From assembly GCA_022393335.1 (NCBI GenBank), contig JAJEKB010000836.1, positions 77,561 through 141,560 of the forward strand: a stretch of DNA of 64,000 nucleotides, read 5' to 3'. The first letter of the stretch is position 1. Each line of letters opens with the position of its first letter. The translations under genes were made by a program, and so were the position numbers. This document shows, one piece after another, positions 34,986 to 47,777 of this stretch. The notes under the pieces were generated by a model that did not search any database, had not been told where the DNA came from, and saw nothing but the letters and a program-made list of their open reading frames with translations. Origin of the DNA: Macrotrachela quadricornifera. Lineage: Eukaryota; Rotifera; Eurotatoria; Philodinida; Philodinidae.

Positions 34986-37900
34986 ATGTATTATGATTTT
35001 CACATTGAATCTAGGTCATATACGGCTGATGGAATAACTGTCTCGACTGATCTACGTACAGAACTCCTCCGAGAATGGTCACCCGACATTCAAACACGAG
35101 AAACATTCGATACACTTGAACATGAAAAACAACGTCTCTATGATCATTGTGGAAACGAATATACCAAAGTTGAACAAGAAAAAACTCCTATCGATCAAGA
35201 AAAAACACATTTAGAACAATCTAGCAAAAAAAATCAAGACGAGTACAATCGTCTATTCATCGAACTAGGCAACGAAATTCAAAAAATCAAAAGTTTAGAA
35301 TATGACTGTAATCAACTCAATAAACAACAACAAGATCTCTTACGACAACTTGATCATATGAACGATTGAAACAAGAACAAGAACAACTTCAACAACGTCT
35401 CAATGATCTCAATCGAAAAGAAAATGAAAATCTTGAACAACAAAATTATTTACGACTGTCATTGAATAGTTTACAAATTCTTATTCGACAAACTCAAAAT
35501 GAATTACAAGAAAAAATGGAACAACTCAAAGAAGAACAAATACAATTGAAACAAATTGAAGATGAGATCGAACAACTGAAAGAACAATTGAAACAATTAG
35601 AAAATCAAATGAAACAAATTCAACGAGATCTTGATCGTCTAAAAGATGAACAAATGAAATTAAATCACAAACAACAAGATTTACAACAACAGCAAAAACA
35701 ATTCGAAAAAATCATCGAACAATTTGAACAACTCTTAAAACAAAAAGAATCGGATCTCTTACAAATGCAACTCAATGTTGAAGTATTCAAAGATAAAATC
35801 AAAAAATTAAATGAACAAATAGAACTCTTAAGGTAAATTGACTTTACTAGACTTCATATCTATTTTATTCTCATTCTAGTGAAGAAATACAAAAACTTAC
35901 AGAACAATTAAACAATGAAAATGATATTGTCATTAAAATACAACAACAATTAACTGAGATTGACAATGAACGAAAAGTATTAGAACAAACAAGACAAGAA
36001 TTACTCAAACGAAAACTTGAACTTGATGATGAATATGTCACTCTGATCAATCAACGAGATGATTTGAAAGTCAAACAAACTGCACTTGACAATCAATTGC
36101 AAGAAATCAAGACAAATATTTTCAATACTGAAGCCAAATATCAGCAATTACAAGGTGAACTGAATAATCTCGAGAAACAAGAAGAACAATTACAGCGAGA
36201 TCTGACACAGAAGATCAATGAATGTGAAAGTTTAGCAGAAAGTAAAGAAGAAGCAAGTCGAGAATTACAACGAGTAGAAAATGAAAAACGAGAAGCTGAA
36301 CAACGATCACGACAAGTCAAACAACAATTATGTGAATTGAACCGTCAATATGAACAGGCACGAAATGAAGAACAAATGGCATTGACACAATTGAATAATG
36401 CTGCGCATGAAATGAGAACACTAGAAGAAGAAGTTCGACTGAAAAAAGAAGAACTCGATGCGAAGAGAGCACTTGCGGCTAGTTGTACTGTTATCAGTAT
36501 AGTTGGACTATTTTCATTTGGTAAAGCAGCGCAAGCTGCAAAGATGGCAGCTGTTCAACAAGCACAACAAGAACTCAATGAAACACGAGCACGTCTTGAA
36601 ACAACAAGAAATCATCATCGAGATTGTGAACATCGATACTTAACCAGTCGAAATAAAACAATTGACACCGGTCGACAACTCGAAGATAAAAAAAACGAAT
36701 ATGAAACTCATGAACAAACCTTACCTGTGAAAATCGATGAAGTAAATCAATACAAATACAAATTTGATGAGCTCAAAGCTAGATATCAACGATCTCTTCT
36801 CAAGAAAAGTGAACTTGAAAATGATGTGAAACGAATCAGCAAACGACTGATAGATACGAATTCGAAAATCAATGCCACTGAAACTGAATTACAAAGACAT
36901 CAACAAGCCATGACTACCTGTGAAAATCAAAAGACTGAATTCAATTCCAAGATGAAACAAATGGAAAGTGATATTATGAAACATAATCGAACAATGAAAG
37001 ATCATAAAGAATCAATCACTCAAAATGAATTACAATTAAATGGTATCATGAAAAAACAACAAACGACAACCAAAGATCTTCAACAAGCCAAACAAAAACT
37101 TCAATCAACCAAACAATCATTAGGTATAAAAGAAAATGAAGTGAAAATAAAAAAACGTGAAATATCCAATGAAGAAACACTTCTTGCTTCACAAAAACAA
37201 ACCATCAATGAATTACAACAACAAATTCAACATCAACAAAGTAAATTAACTGATGTTAAACAACAAAGTGCCACCAATCAATCTGAATTACATCTCCTAG
37301 AAGAAAAGCTCAATGCATTAAACGAAGAAAAAACTCGTACAGAACAAAATATGATCCAATGTGCTCAAGATATCAAAAAAAAAGAAAAAACTTATCAAGA
37401 CCAACGTGTTCGTGTCCAACAATTCAATAATGAGATTCAAAAATTAGAACGTAACTTAACTCTTCTCAATGAACGTGATAATCAATTGATTCGACAACTT
37501 TCTAATGTCGAAAAAGAACTGCAAAACAAGAAAACAGCAATGAGTAATAGTCGAATACGTCTCGACAAAGCCCACAATAAATATCAACAGAATCAAATTG
37601 AACGTACATCGATGGAAAAACATTTGAAAGAAACGAAATCTCAAGAAGAAACTATCCAGAAAAAATTACAAGAAAATGCACAACAATTTCATCAACGTGA
37701 ACAAACATTCAATCGTTTACATCATCAACTTATTCAATCAAATAACAATATTGAACAAAATGAAGTGAAACGTAGACAAACTCTTGAAAAACTTCATGAT
37801 TTTGAAAAAGAAATGACTGATATCAAGATTTATTATTATCAAAGTCATGCTCAGTTAGAAGAAAAATCATTCGAATTGATTGATCATAATGTTCGACAAC

Positions 37901-37989
37901 GTCCAAATCATCAATGGAATCAAATACAACGAACTCAACAAAATAATTTCACTCATCAAAATCAGCAACGACAATATCAATCGAACTGA
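34986..37989 (+). CDS. long coiled-coil protein with a hydrophobic centre and one apparent frameshift
   Basis: From the ATG at 34986 a Gln/Glu/Lys-rich heptad protein runs through exon 1 and, after a 47-nt intron (35833-35879), exon 2 to TAA 37989, about 985 residues. At about 35355-35368 the frame changes: one frame ends LDHMND-stop while the other resumes YERLKQEQEQL. This fits a single-base loss rather than an intron, since no GT-AG pair is present. Between long coils, at about 36466-36560, lies a non-coil stretch rich in Ala and hydrophobics (ASCTVISIVGLFSFGKAAQ) that could be a hinge or membrane-touching segment, a layout recalling SMC-like or golgin-like rods. The extreme N-terminus is uncertain. 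It lies 292 nt before the AAA+ gene on the same strand. The family is not recognised. Confidence 0.65.
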
Positions 37990-38254
37990 TCAGAGCTCAT
38001 TCTTGGAAACAAACATACTTCGTTTAGCATTCAATTTCTATCAAAAAAATACCTTTTTTCTTTCGTTAATAAATCCAAAATCTAGATTCTCTACTTTGTC
38101 TCATCGACTAATTTTCTGTGAGAAGAACAAACTAGATTTGTCAAAGTTTTCTCAAGTGACAACTGTATTCTGCACAGTCGTTCTTGAAGATTGAAGTCTT
38201 TTGTCGATAGCAGTTTATCGAAACTAGCAATTGTCATATTCATTGATTTTTTCT

Positions 38255-38281
38255 TTGCATGTTTTTAGATCTATTTGCAAC
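38255..38281 (+). promoter_or_regulatory. splice acceptor just upstream of the AAA+ start, possible trans-splice site
   Basis: The pyrimidine-rich 'ttctttgcatgtttttag' ends at about 38269, 12 nt before the ATG at 38282. No partner donor is obvious upstream within the coiled-coil gene. It could accept a 5' UTR intron or a spliced leader; bdelloids are known to trans-splice leaders. Confidence 0.35.
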
Positions 38282-41200
38282 ATGCCTTTCGTAAAGATGG
38301 AATCTTCATTTTTGTCGTCTTCATCGACATCTACACAACAATATTCGACTTCATCACCTTCTAACAAAGAAATAATAACAATTCCAATTTCTGGAACCTC
38401 ACATTCATCAGTGATGATTCCCATCGTCATTCAAGATCTTCTTCTCTCAGTCAAATTAAAGTATCCCTACGATGAACTTCGTGCATTCTACAACGAACTA
38501 TCTACACCCAATCAACATATGCGTATGGACAAAGAAACTTTTTCTATCTTGCAACTCTATACGTTGCACACGTTCGACAAAGCAGTCGATATGAATAATC
38601 AAACTGCACGCAAAACCTATCGACCAACATTATGGATCCAACGAAACGATGAATTCAGTCCATTTAAATATTATTATCTCTTGAATCTCTTCGAGATCGA
38701 ATATACAGTTGCTGGAAGTCATGGTAGTGAATTTCCACCCTTATGGAAAACAACATTCGATACAAAAGTTACAGTTCAATTAGTCAAATCAACAAGTATG
38801 ACAGTCTGTCAAAATACATCGAATGTTGATAGTCAGACAAGTGCGACAACATTATTCGATGTATTCAAGATTATCTGTCGTGAACAGAAATATGATGAAT
38901 CACATGCAACATTATGGGAAGATGCTTTTCGAGGTATGTTCTTTCGTTGATATCATCAATATAAAGTTTTCGATCGTTTAGCTGAACAAATCACAACACT
39001 TGATCATTTACGAAGTGTAACAAAGAATAGTTGGGAGAAATTATCTCGTATTCCGGAAGTTGTCAAACAATTAATTAAAGATTATATTCAAGTGAATATG
39101 GATGCTGCAGTGAATTCATTGAATCAACAATGTCATGATCCATATCAACATTCTAAAGCAACATTACTAGCTGATATTCATCGAGTTCGACGCTATTTTT
39201 ATCATAGCGTACAGAAGCTTCACCTAGTCCCATATTTATCACGACAAGCAGTCACATTAGCTATTGAAGAAGTCAAGAAGACCTATGATGATGATGGAAA
39301 TATTTTGATTAACATACAAAATTATCTCAATACATTTTGTCTAGAAAATCGTTTTCAAGATCAACCATTGTTCGATCAAAAGATAATGGATTGCCAACGA
39401 GAATTAAACCAATTGATTGAGGACAATAGAATCAATGATGAAAAGATTCATAAACTAGAAATGGAAGTTCATCAAGCAGAAGAGAGATTGAATCAATCTC
39501 AGCAACGTAAAGAAACAATCTTTCATTCAACCAATGAACAACTTGTGAAAAAACAGATTGATGCCAAAATGAATCAGAGAACAATGAATATCATCGAAAT
39601 GCAACGAATTATTCAAGAAGCAAAAGATATCAGAGCCGAGTATGAGAAAAAAAAAGTCGAAGCGAAAACTGCTGTCGAAAAAAATTTTAATGAATGTGAG
39701 CAGAAGAAAGATGAATATCGAAATCTTATTGCTCAAGTATCAAATGCTAAAGCTCATATGGAACATTTGAAGAACTTAATTGATATGAAGTTTGAAGAAT
39801 CCGAAAAGAAATTAACAGTGAAATATGGACGTGGTCTCTTACTCTATGGACCACCTGGGACAGGTATGTTATTGAACAGTATAACGAATAATTTCTGTTA
39901 ACCAAGTACTTGTATTTCGTAGTTAGTACGTCCTAGAAATTTGTCCATATAACCCATTGACAGACTCTAATAAGAACATATCAACTGACTTGTTCTATTT
40001 CTCGTAGGTAAATCTGAACTCCTCAAGCGCATTGCAATTTATGCTGGTATTACCATGATTACCGTGCCATTGTCTGCTGGCGAACTCAATCGTCCATTAG
40101 TGGGTGAAACTGAAAGACTTCTCGTTGATATTATGTATCGTGCTCATGCACTTTCCTTCTTGATTTGTGCCATGACAATTGATGAAATTGATGGTCTCGT
40201 TCCGAAACGTGATAATAATGCTCAACAATCAAAAGTCGATGGTATATCTGTGTTATTATCTCATATCGAAGGTGTGAAGAATATTCCGAATTTGATTGTT
40301 TTTGGTGCAACAAATCGTCGAAATATGATGGACGAAGCATTTCTTCGACGAATGCAAGCGAAAGTCTTTGTTGGTCGACCATCTCCTGCTACACGTAAAA
40401 AAATGTTCAATCCACTCATTCATAAATCGAATTGTTTTACATCGAAATTGATCGAATTTCTTGTTAAAATCACAACAAATTTTAGTGGTGCAGCGGTTGG
40501 TGCACTTCGTTCGAGTATTGTTGTTGAAATGGATCGGTATCCAAATATTCATCATCGACGTCTCCTAGAATTAGCTGATACAGTTGCTCGAGAGCATAAT
40601 GTCTGGTTTGGAATTACAACATTACCAGCAATCACTCGTCTCAATCCAAAAATCTTCGATTCAACCAATGTTGAAGAACAATTTTCACTTGATTTTCGTG
40701 ATGTTCCACCCAGTGGCCGTATACTCATTGATTTATACAATGGAAAATGTTTCATTGAACTTCAACATGATGAACCAACCATTGAAAGACGTCTCGATGA
40801 GAAAGAAAAAACAATTCAATCTCTTTTAGCACGTCTTATTCAAGGTTGTTCAACAAGAAATATTGATACAATTCAAATCATTGATCTCAATTATCTTACC
40901 AAACAAAATGCCACGGATGAAAATCAAATCTTTGAATCGTTGACTACACTCTTTCTTGAATGCGATGAATATAATAAATCGATGCTTGTTTTCGATATTG
41001 ATTCATTGATTATGTTGAATAAATCAGATTCAGATATGACCACATCAACTTCAATATCCAATATACGTCTTTATCAATTCATTCGAGAAAAATGTAAAGA
41101 AGCAATGGTCGAACAATACAACAACGAACAAAATACAAATCAAGTAAGTTTGAAATCTTATTGATCATCAGAAGAAAAATTCTTTCTCAATGATGGACCC

Positions 41201-42384
41201 AAAGGGGCTAATTGGAATCTATCTGATACTATCACGGATATGAATGAAGGTCTTGAAAATTATAAGTTCCATAGATGAGAGATGCTCTAATAGATCTTTC
41301 GTATCCATCAGGACTGTCATTCACAAGAGATTGCTCGTAGTATGAAAAATGAGTGCCCTAGACCAAGTTCAGAGAGTATAATCGAATCAACCCGATAAAA
41401 TGACACTAGGCTAATGTTTCGAACATTGTGTTTGTTTAATCCTTTTTTTTAGTCATTAAAGCGATGTTTCGCACAGTTTGTCGTCCGAGAATGTCGAAAG
41501 AAACATGGGAGACATTGAGAAATTTGAGCATTTTGGTTTGAAGGTCTCGTTAAAAAATGACTGATCTCTTGTGTACATATTCTACTTGTACTCATGGAAT
41601 ATTTCATATCTGAAACTATGTTTTCTGAAAAACAAAGTTCACCATTTTCTTGTCATCTTTTGCTCGTCTTTTCAATGATCAGACATGTCATACGCACTAT
41701 CCGAACTATACGAGTTCCAGTCCTTTTACCACACTTTATTTCATTCGTGATTTCTCTTTGAATCTTTTTTTTCTGAAGAACGATGCAAAACCAGTGGAAA
41801 AATGGATTGTTATCATTGTCAAAGATACTTATCTCAAGTCGACATTAATCAATGATATAGAATTCAAAAAGACAAGTACACAACTCGATCAAGAAAAACA
41901 TGACAAGGAAAAAGATGAAAATGATCAACGTTCGCGAAAATGCCCTAAATGTTTTCGCGATTACATTCCTAAAGATACGAAATTTGGTGATTGCCATTAT
42001 CATGATGGATTTATTATCGATTGTGATAAACCTCCTGAAACAGCTTATTTAACTAGGAAAACTGCACAAATAAGAATGCAACAAATCGAATTTATCAAAG
42101 AAGAAGAAGGTGAACATACAACTAACAAAACACCACTTCCGAAACTTGTATGGTCTTGCTGTCAACATCGATATAGTAGTGCTCATCCAGGATGTCGAAC
42201 TTCAAAGTGTGGTTTACCACAAGAATTAGAAGATAAAGTAGATATGAATCAGAATGATTATATGAAAATTGTCGAAGAACATTTTATGAAGAATTCAGTT
42301 GCTCTTGATAATGCAAAGCAGTTTATTGAAGAATACAAGAAACGACCGAAATCAATGGCAACATCGACAATGAAAAACAAATAA
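38282..42384 (+). CDS. NSF-like AAA+ ATPase with degenerate second ATPase domain and C-terminal CHORD-like zinc module
   Basis: Four exons (38282-38933, 38982-39863, 40008-41143, 41779-42384) give 1,091 residues. Residues 1-340 are an unrecognised N-terminal region, followed by a coiled coil at about 345-495. D1 has Walker A GPPGTGKS (about 506-513, split by an intron), Walker B AMTIDEID (about 568), sensor FGATNRR (about 609) and Arg pair FLRRM (about 624). A second AAA domain aligns with NSF D2 ('SMLVFDIDSL', 'WIVIIVKDTYLK'), but its P-loop position reads EKTIQSLLARL, lacking GxxGxGK(T/S), so it should not bind nucleotide. The tail has CPKC...CHYHDG...WSCC...PGC (about 41940-42210), matching the CHORD zinc pattern. 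Likely a remodelling ATPase; substrate unknown. No trans-membrane or signal segment is seen. Confidence 0.8.
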
Positions 42385-43121
42385 GATATTTTGCTTTTTT
42401 TCGAATAGCTAAAAATCTTGTTTTAGTGTTCAAGAAACAACTATTCTCTAATATAGTAAAAATAATGTGAAATTAGTGTTGTTCAGGCTGATCGTAGGGT
42501 TTGTAGGGATCGTCTTTCAGAGGGGTCGAATGATACCATGTTTTGTTTTGACAATAATAGAGTCGACCTTTCGTTTCATTTTGTTAGTTTGACAATGAGA
42601 GTAATAATTTGATCTGAATGTCTTCAATCAACTCAATTGGCGATATAAAAGATTTCATTATAGTTCTTTGTATGGTTCTGTTTTATATTGTTATATATTC
42701 AGGTCTAAATATTTATTTTCTATATATTTTTGACTTTTTTTGATGGTAAACATTCATCAACCCAATTTTTTCCCTAAAAGAACAAACACAGTTTCGAAAA
42801 AAAATATATTTATTTTTTGTTTTTAATAATTGAATCAGAAAGTTAAAAACGTATTTACACGAGACAATGAATAAATATTATTAAATAGAATCATCGAAAA
42901 TTCAAATTTATTAGTCTACTAGACTGTATGATCATATGTAACTTAATAAAATTATAAATATCTATAGATATTCTAAATAATGTTTGAAGAATTTTAGTTG
43001 ACGTTATCATGAGTCAAGTATATGTACTATATACATTAAAGCAGATATCAATTAATTAATGATACTTATTCTCTCAAAAAACAAGTGAAAATCAATTTTA
43101 TTTTTTCGTATATAAAATATA
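42385..43121. other. intergenic between convergent genes
   Basis: AT-rich 3' flanks of two genes that end towards each other. Nothing else is seen. Confidence 0.5.
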
Positions 43122-44318
43122 TTAAAAAAATTTCGATTGTTCCATTTCATTCCATTGATCAAGTACATTAGCTTTACCATTTTTTGTATGTGAAAAAAAA
43201 TCAAGTTTTTCTTCCTTTATAATATGATAAGCTAATTGTTTTAATGAATCATAATAATCATATTGATCAAATAACCACATGCATTTACCAGCTTTATACA
43301 ATCGTACAGGCCAATAAGACCATTTTTGTTTATCATCTAATTTACTAAACTTTTTATTATTATCAATATCCTTTAAAAAAAATTTTCTTTTAAATGATAA
43401 ATATCATATAATTATGATTAAGAAAAAAATAAACATACCCAACCCCAACTACGAACCATTAGACGTACACCTCTACGAAGATTGGCAATAAATTCTTGAT
43501 TATATTTTAAATCGTCTATCACATCATGCGGTAATTGATAAGTCGAACCTCGACTACTGATTTCATCAACTAAAATAAATACAGATTTTATTTATTATAA
43601 TATAGTTAATAAAAATTTTTCCACCAGTCATATCTTAACAATATTTCGAACATACCAAAAGTAGTAATGAAGATACTGGAATTTACTTTCTATATTTACT
43701 CATAATAAAATATCGTATATTCATACAAATGTATCCGATTATTTTGAATTAAAAGGATAATAATAACGTCACATTCACTTAATTCTTCAAATGTGGTAGT
43801 ATGTATTTTTTGATTATTGGATTAAGATCAAAGAAAATCTCAACAAAAAAAAATAATTCAGAATTGTTAGATTGTGCTATCTTCACTTCCATCAATCTTT
43901 TAAATAAAGAAGACTTTGATCCGTTACTATCAGTTTATATAGAAAGACAAATCTTTTCAAACGAATAAAAGTATGCTCTGAATACTTTAGATTAGTTTTG
44001 AAATAAAATGAAATTTATGATTTTTGAATTAACTAACGCACTAGGAAACATCCACCAATCATAATGATGATGATGAAAAGCAAGCCAATCTCGTTTTCTA
44101 TTCCATTCTTCAAATTGTTTTAATTGTTGATTAAATTGTTCAAGAAATTTTTCTTTTCCAATAAATGAATTTGAATCAGATTTTAATGATGTTGTTGTAG
44201 ATTCATTTTCATTATCTTCTATTTGATCACCAGTATTTAATTTCGACGATGTTGAAGAATTAATTGAATCAATTGATTGTCCATTTGTATTTCTATTTGT
44301 ATTATATAAATTACTCAT
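43122..44318 (-). CDS. conserved-looking 218-residue protein, family not recognised
   Basis: Three exons (44318-44042, 43569-43439, 43370-43122) join in frame with good splice sites. The first ~60 residues are low-complexity Ser/Asn. The rest is compact and rich in aromatic residues, with motifs that look strongly constrained: FHHHHYDWWMFPID, 'SSRGSTYQLP', 'NLRRGVRLMVRSWGWD' and 'WPVRLYKAGKCMWLFDQ'. Such Trp/His density suggests a folded domain with a metal or ligand site. I believe proteins with a DWWMFP...SWGWD pattern exist elsewhere, including outside animals, but cannot name a family. It lies 215 nt downstream of ILRUN on the same strand, so the two could be co-transcribed. The introns are 472 and 68 nt. 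Confidence 0.75.
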
Positions 44319-44532
44319 CTTCAACAATATTCAACATAGTAGTAAGCAAGCAAGTTTATAATTTAAAAAAAAAAACATTTATCAATATATGATCTGTTTT
44401 CTTTTATCTATATGAATAATTAAACGAATAAAAAAAAAATAATATGTTTTAATATAAAAAAATGCACAATATGATTTCAATTTCTCCTTTAATATATATC
44501 ATACATTCAATTACAATAAGCATAATAATGGA

Positions 44533-46191
44533 TTAAAATGTATCTAAAGAATTATCATCTATCATTCCATTTGATGATGTTGAAGGATCTGATGATTGTT
44601 GATTGATATTATTTGTTAGAGAATAACCCTAAAACAAAATTTTTATTATAAATTAATAAAATATTTTTCTTTAACTTACAAGTGAATAATTTGTCCATCC
44701 AGTTCCATTGGGTATATTTGGATCTGAACTAGGTTGTACATCTAAAATAAATCAGAACAAAAATAAGGAATGAAACTGAGAAAATCGCTAAAAAAAAATA
44801 TAATAGTCATGCGATATTATTAGGTCCTTAATACTCCACAGTTAAGGTCATACACGCTACATCATTTACATACAGTATTATGCCTGTCAAAATATACACA
44901 CTGTCAATCATATTTAATGTCAGATGAGTAAACTGTTATCTATGCATAATTCCAAATATTTTTCATATCCTTAGCAAAAGCATAGTATTAAGATATTTTT
45001 TATCGGTATTAAACAACTTTTATATTTCACTCATATTTATCATATTAAAAGAGAAAATTTATTCTTTTTCTCCTTTCATAAAATACAATAAAATGCATTA
45101 CTCATTATTTTTAAGATACGAACACTCTCTTAAAAATGTTTCAGTTTTAGATGTCAAGAATAATGAAACTTTTGAGATCATATATATAAAAAATATAAAG
45201 TTCTAGTTCTTAACATTTCTCAAATATCTGCAAGTAAGTGAGAAGAATGTCGATATTTTATTGAAAAGAATTTTCTTTTATAACTTGTTATTAACTTACA
45301 TCTAGTAGATGGAAATGAATTTATTGAAGGTGATTGAAGAAGTAAATTATGTGATGATGGTATACCAACTTGGTTATTCATACTAAAAGAATGACATTGT
45401 TCAAGTTGTTGAGTAACACCCATTAATCCTCCTTCTTCAACATTACCAATTAACCAAATAGAATCTTAAATAGAATAAATTATTTTATTTATTATATATA
45501 AATATCAATTCACCTCCAAATGGTATACCACTTGATGTAAATAATCTCCATTGTGATTTAATAATACGTGATATACTTGGACTAGTTATATTAACTGAAA
45601 TATTTGTTTGTTCACCAGGTGCTAATGAATTAACATAAACTTCATCACGATCTTGTAAACGATCACCATTAACAAAACGTAATGAACAATTATTTGGCCA
45701 TCGTTCAGTACCTAAAAGAAAAAAGATTGAGAAATTCTTTTATACAAACAAAGATAAAAAAGAAAAGAACAAATTAATTTACCAGAATTTTCAATTCGCC
45801 ATACTTTTACAAATCGTGTATTTGGTGGAATAGTTTCACCTTGGCCGACAGTAACATCAGCAATAAATTTCATTTGAGGAATTTTATCTGTTGGCATTTC
45901 AGCATCATAATAAGCTAATATAGCCTCATTTAAATTCCTAAAAATAGAAATTTTATATTATAAAAAAAAAAAACAAATAGATAAAATTTATTCTATTTAC
46001 CAATTATTCATTTCAAGAAAAAAAATACATCCTTCATCTGTCAACATAGCATTAGTTGTTAAACGAAACTGATTAATTAAATCTTCATGATTACAAGTTG
46101 TTATTGAACGTAATCTTTTCATTAAATCTTCATCTAAATTTGTCATACCAGTCGTTGATGATAATGATAATGATTCAGAATCAATATCCAT
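44533..46191 (-). CDS. ILRUN: ILRUN (C6orf106) orthologue, UBA-like and NBR1-like domain protein
   Basis: Six exons (46191-46001, 45937-45783, 45711-45514, 45464-45300, 44741-44680, 44628-44533) give 288 residues; human ILRUN has 298. The N-terminal UBA-like helix bundle ends 'GCIFFLEMNNWNLNEAILAY', against human 'GCAFFLDMTNWNLQAAIGAY'. The NBR1-like Ig fold has 'VTVGQGETIPPNTRFVKVWR' and 'ENSGTERWP', then 'SQWRLFTSSGIPFGDSIW'. 'EGGLMGVTQQL' follows, nearly identical to human. The C-terminal tail is Ser/Asn-rich and unconserved. In mammals the protein restrains p300/IRF3-driven cytokine transcription and affects lipid levels; its job in rotifers is unknown. Intron 4 is unusually long (558 nt). 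Confidence 0.95.
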
Positions 46192-46513
46192 TATATACAC
46201 AAGAAATTAATTTAAAAGAAAAAAGAAAAAGCAAAAATCTAAAATTCAAATATTTTTTTTTTCGTATCCTTTAATAAATCAATATTTATATATTTATCAA
46301 TTGACAAGAAAAAACAAAAGAACATTTTATAATTTACATAATCACAATTTAGTAAGACTTTTTTACTGACTGTTTTCTTTTTATCGTTCATCAATACAAT
46401 ATTAAGAATTAAAATAGCGTAATTTATTGACAAAAAAAACAAATTATTTGTATTATTTAAAAATTGATTATTTTCAAAACAATATTTATAAATGTATTGC
46501 CGTGTTCATTGTA

Positions 46514-46889
46514 TCAGGCAGGCATTGATGATTGTAAGATTTTATGAATATGGAATGGAATAAAAACAAATGCTGAATAACTAACAAGTGAAATAAGAAG
46601 AAAAAAAATGCTCATTACAAGAGTCCGTTCCCATGGTTCCATAACATAAAGTGTGGTTTCTAATAAAAATCGCATATAAAAATGTTCAATTTTTCGTGAT
46701 AATGGATGATACCAACGAGATTCTTGTTCTTGTTTTGTCTCATTCTATACGCATAAAAGAAAAAGAATAAAATTTACAGATACTATTTATTCATTCTTTT
46801 TAAAGATATTAGTATCATATTATTACCGATGGATCATCGTTTTTCGATACTGTAGAATCCAAATACGATGTTCGATTTCTGTTACTCAT
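46514..46889 (-). CDS. small subunit of serine palmitoyltransferase (ssSPT), paralogue 1
   Basis: Two exons (46889-46827 and 46744-46514) give 97 residues. After a ~30-residue hydrophilic N-terminus comes 'FLLETTLYVMEPWERTLVMS', then a membrane segment and 'FVFIPFHIHKIL'. The core YxxEPWER and the F(V/M)P.H after the membrane helix are the signature of SPTSSA/SPTSSB, which bind and activate the SPTLC1/SPTLC2 enzyme in the ER for the first step of sphingolipid synthesis. The longer N-terminus distinguishes it from the paralogue at 47778-47981 on the same strand. Confidence 0.88.
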
Positions 46890-47777
46890 CGTTGATGGTA
46901 AATAAACTGTTAGATTTTATTGTAATATATACTTATATGTATATATATATATGATGTTGAATGAATAGAAAATATAAGAGAGACAACCCGAGTAAATGAT
47001 GAGATTGAAAAAAAAATCGTTTGTAGGTGTGAAGTGGAAAATGACAGGAAACGTGATCGTCGTTAGAAAAGAAAGTAGAAAAAAAGGAGTGGATTGAAAA
47101 ATACAAGCAATGTGATTGAGTTTTTAAGGTAACGAAGAAGAAAAGAAATGATGACGAAGGAACAGTAATCATGACTGTAATAATAAGGAGGAGAAATACG
47201 ATTGATAACAGACACGCACGATTTAATATATAAGTAGGCGGGATATCAATAATTTATGTTTATAAGCAATATATAAAACAAAAAAAAAAGTCGAAAAGCA
47301 ATACACAACAGACGTGCGTCAGATGGAGAAAAAAAGAAAGTCAATCATGCGCACAGTAGTGAGCCATCTCAATCTTGGCCCCGTAGGGCAGAAACTAAAA
47401 GTGAATCGATAGGGAGTAAAATAAATCAGATATATATATATAGGTGAATAAGGAGTCATATTCAAATCTATTCATTTCAACGACAGTCATTAAAATTACA
47501 AGTAATATTCAACAATATATTAACGCTTTACTATAGATTAAAGAAATCAATATTCTTTTTTAATTTTTCTATATGGTTTATTACTATGTCAAATATAAAA
47601 TAAAGAAAAATCTAATAATATTTCTCTTTGGTAGTTTTTGTTTATTTCAATCTCATTGAGATGTAAAATAATAGACAAACGAACAAGTGAGTATTGTAAA
47701 TGCGTTCCACATTCATATAATAAAAACAAAAAGAATAAAAATAAAGCAAAATGTTTACGATACAATCTTCGTATTGA
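46890..47777. other. spacer between the two ssSPT genes
   Basis: No coding signal. (TA)n runs lie at about 46938-46951 and 47430-47441. It should include the promoter of the 46889 gene; no element is identifiable. Confidence 0.4.

Noticed and set aside
37880..38194. 104-codon plus-strand ORF
   Set aside because: Overlaps the end of the coiled-coil frame in another frame and has no recognisable feature.
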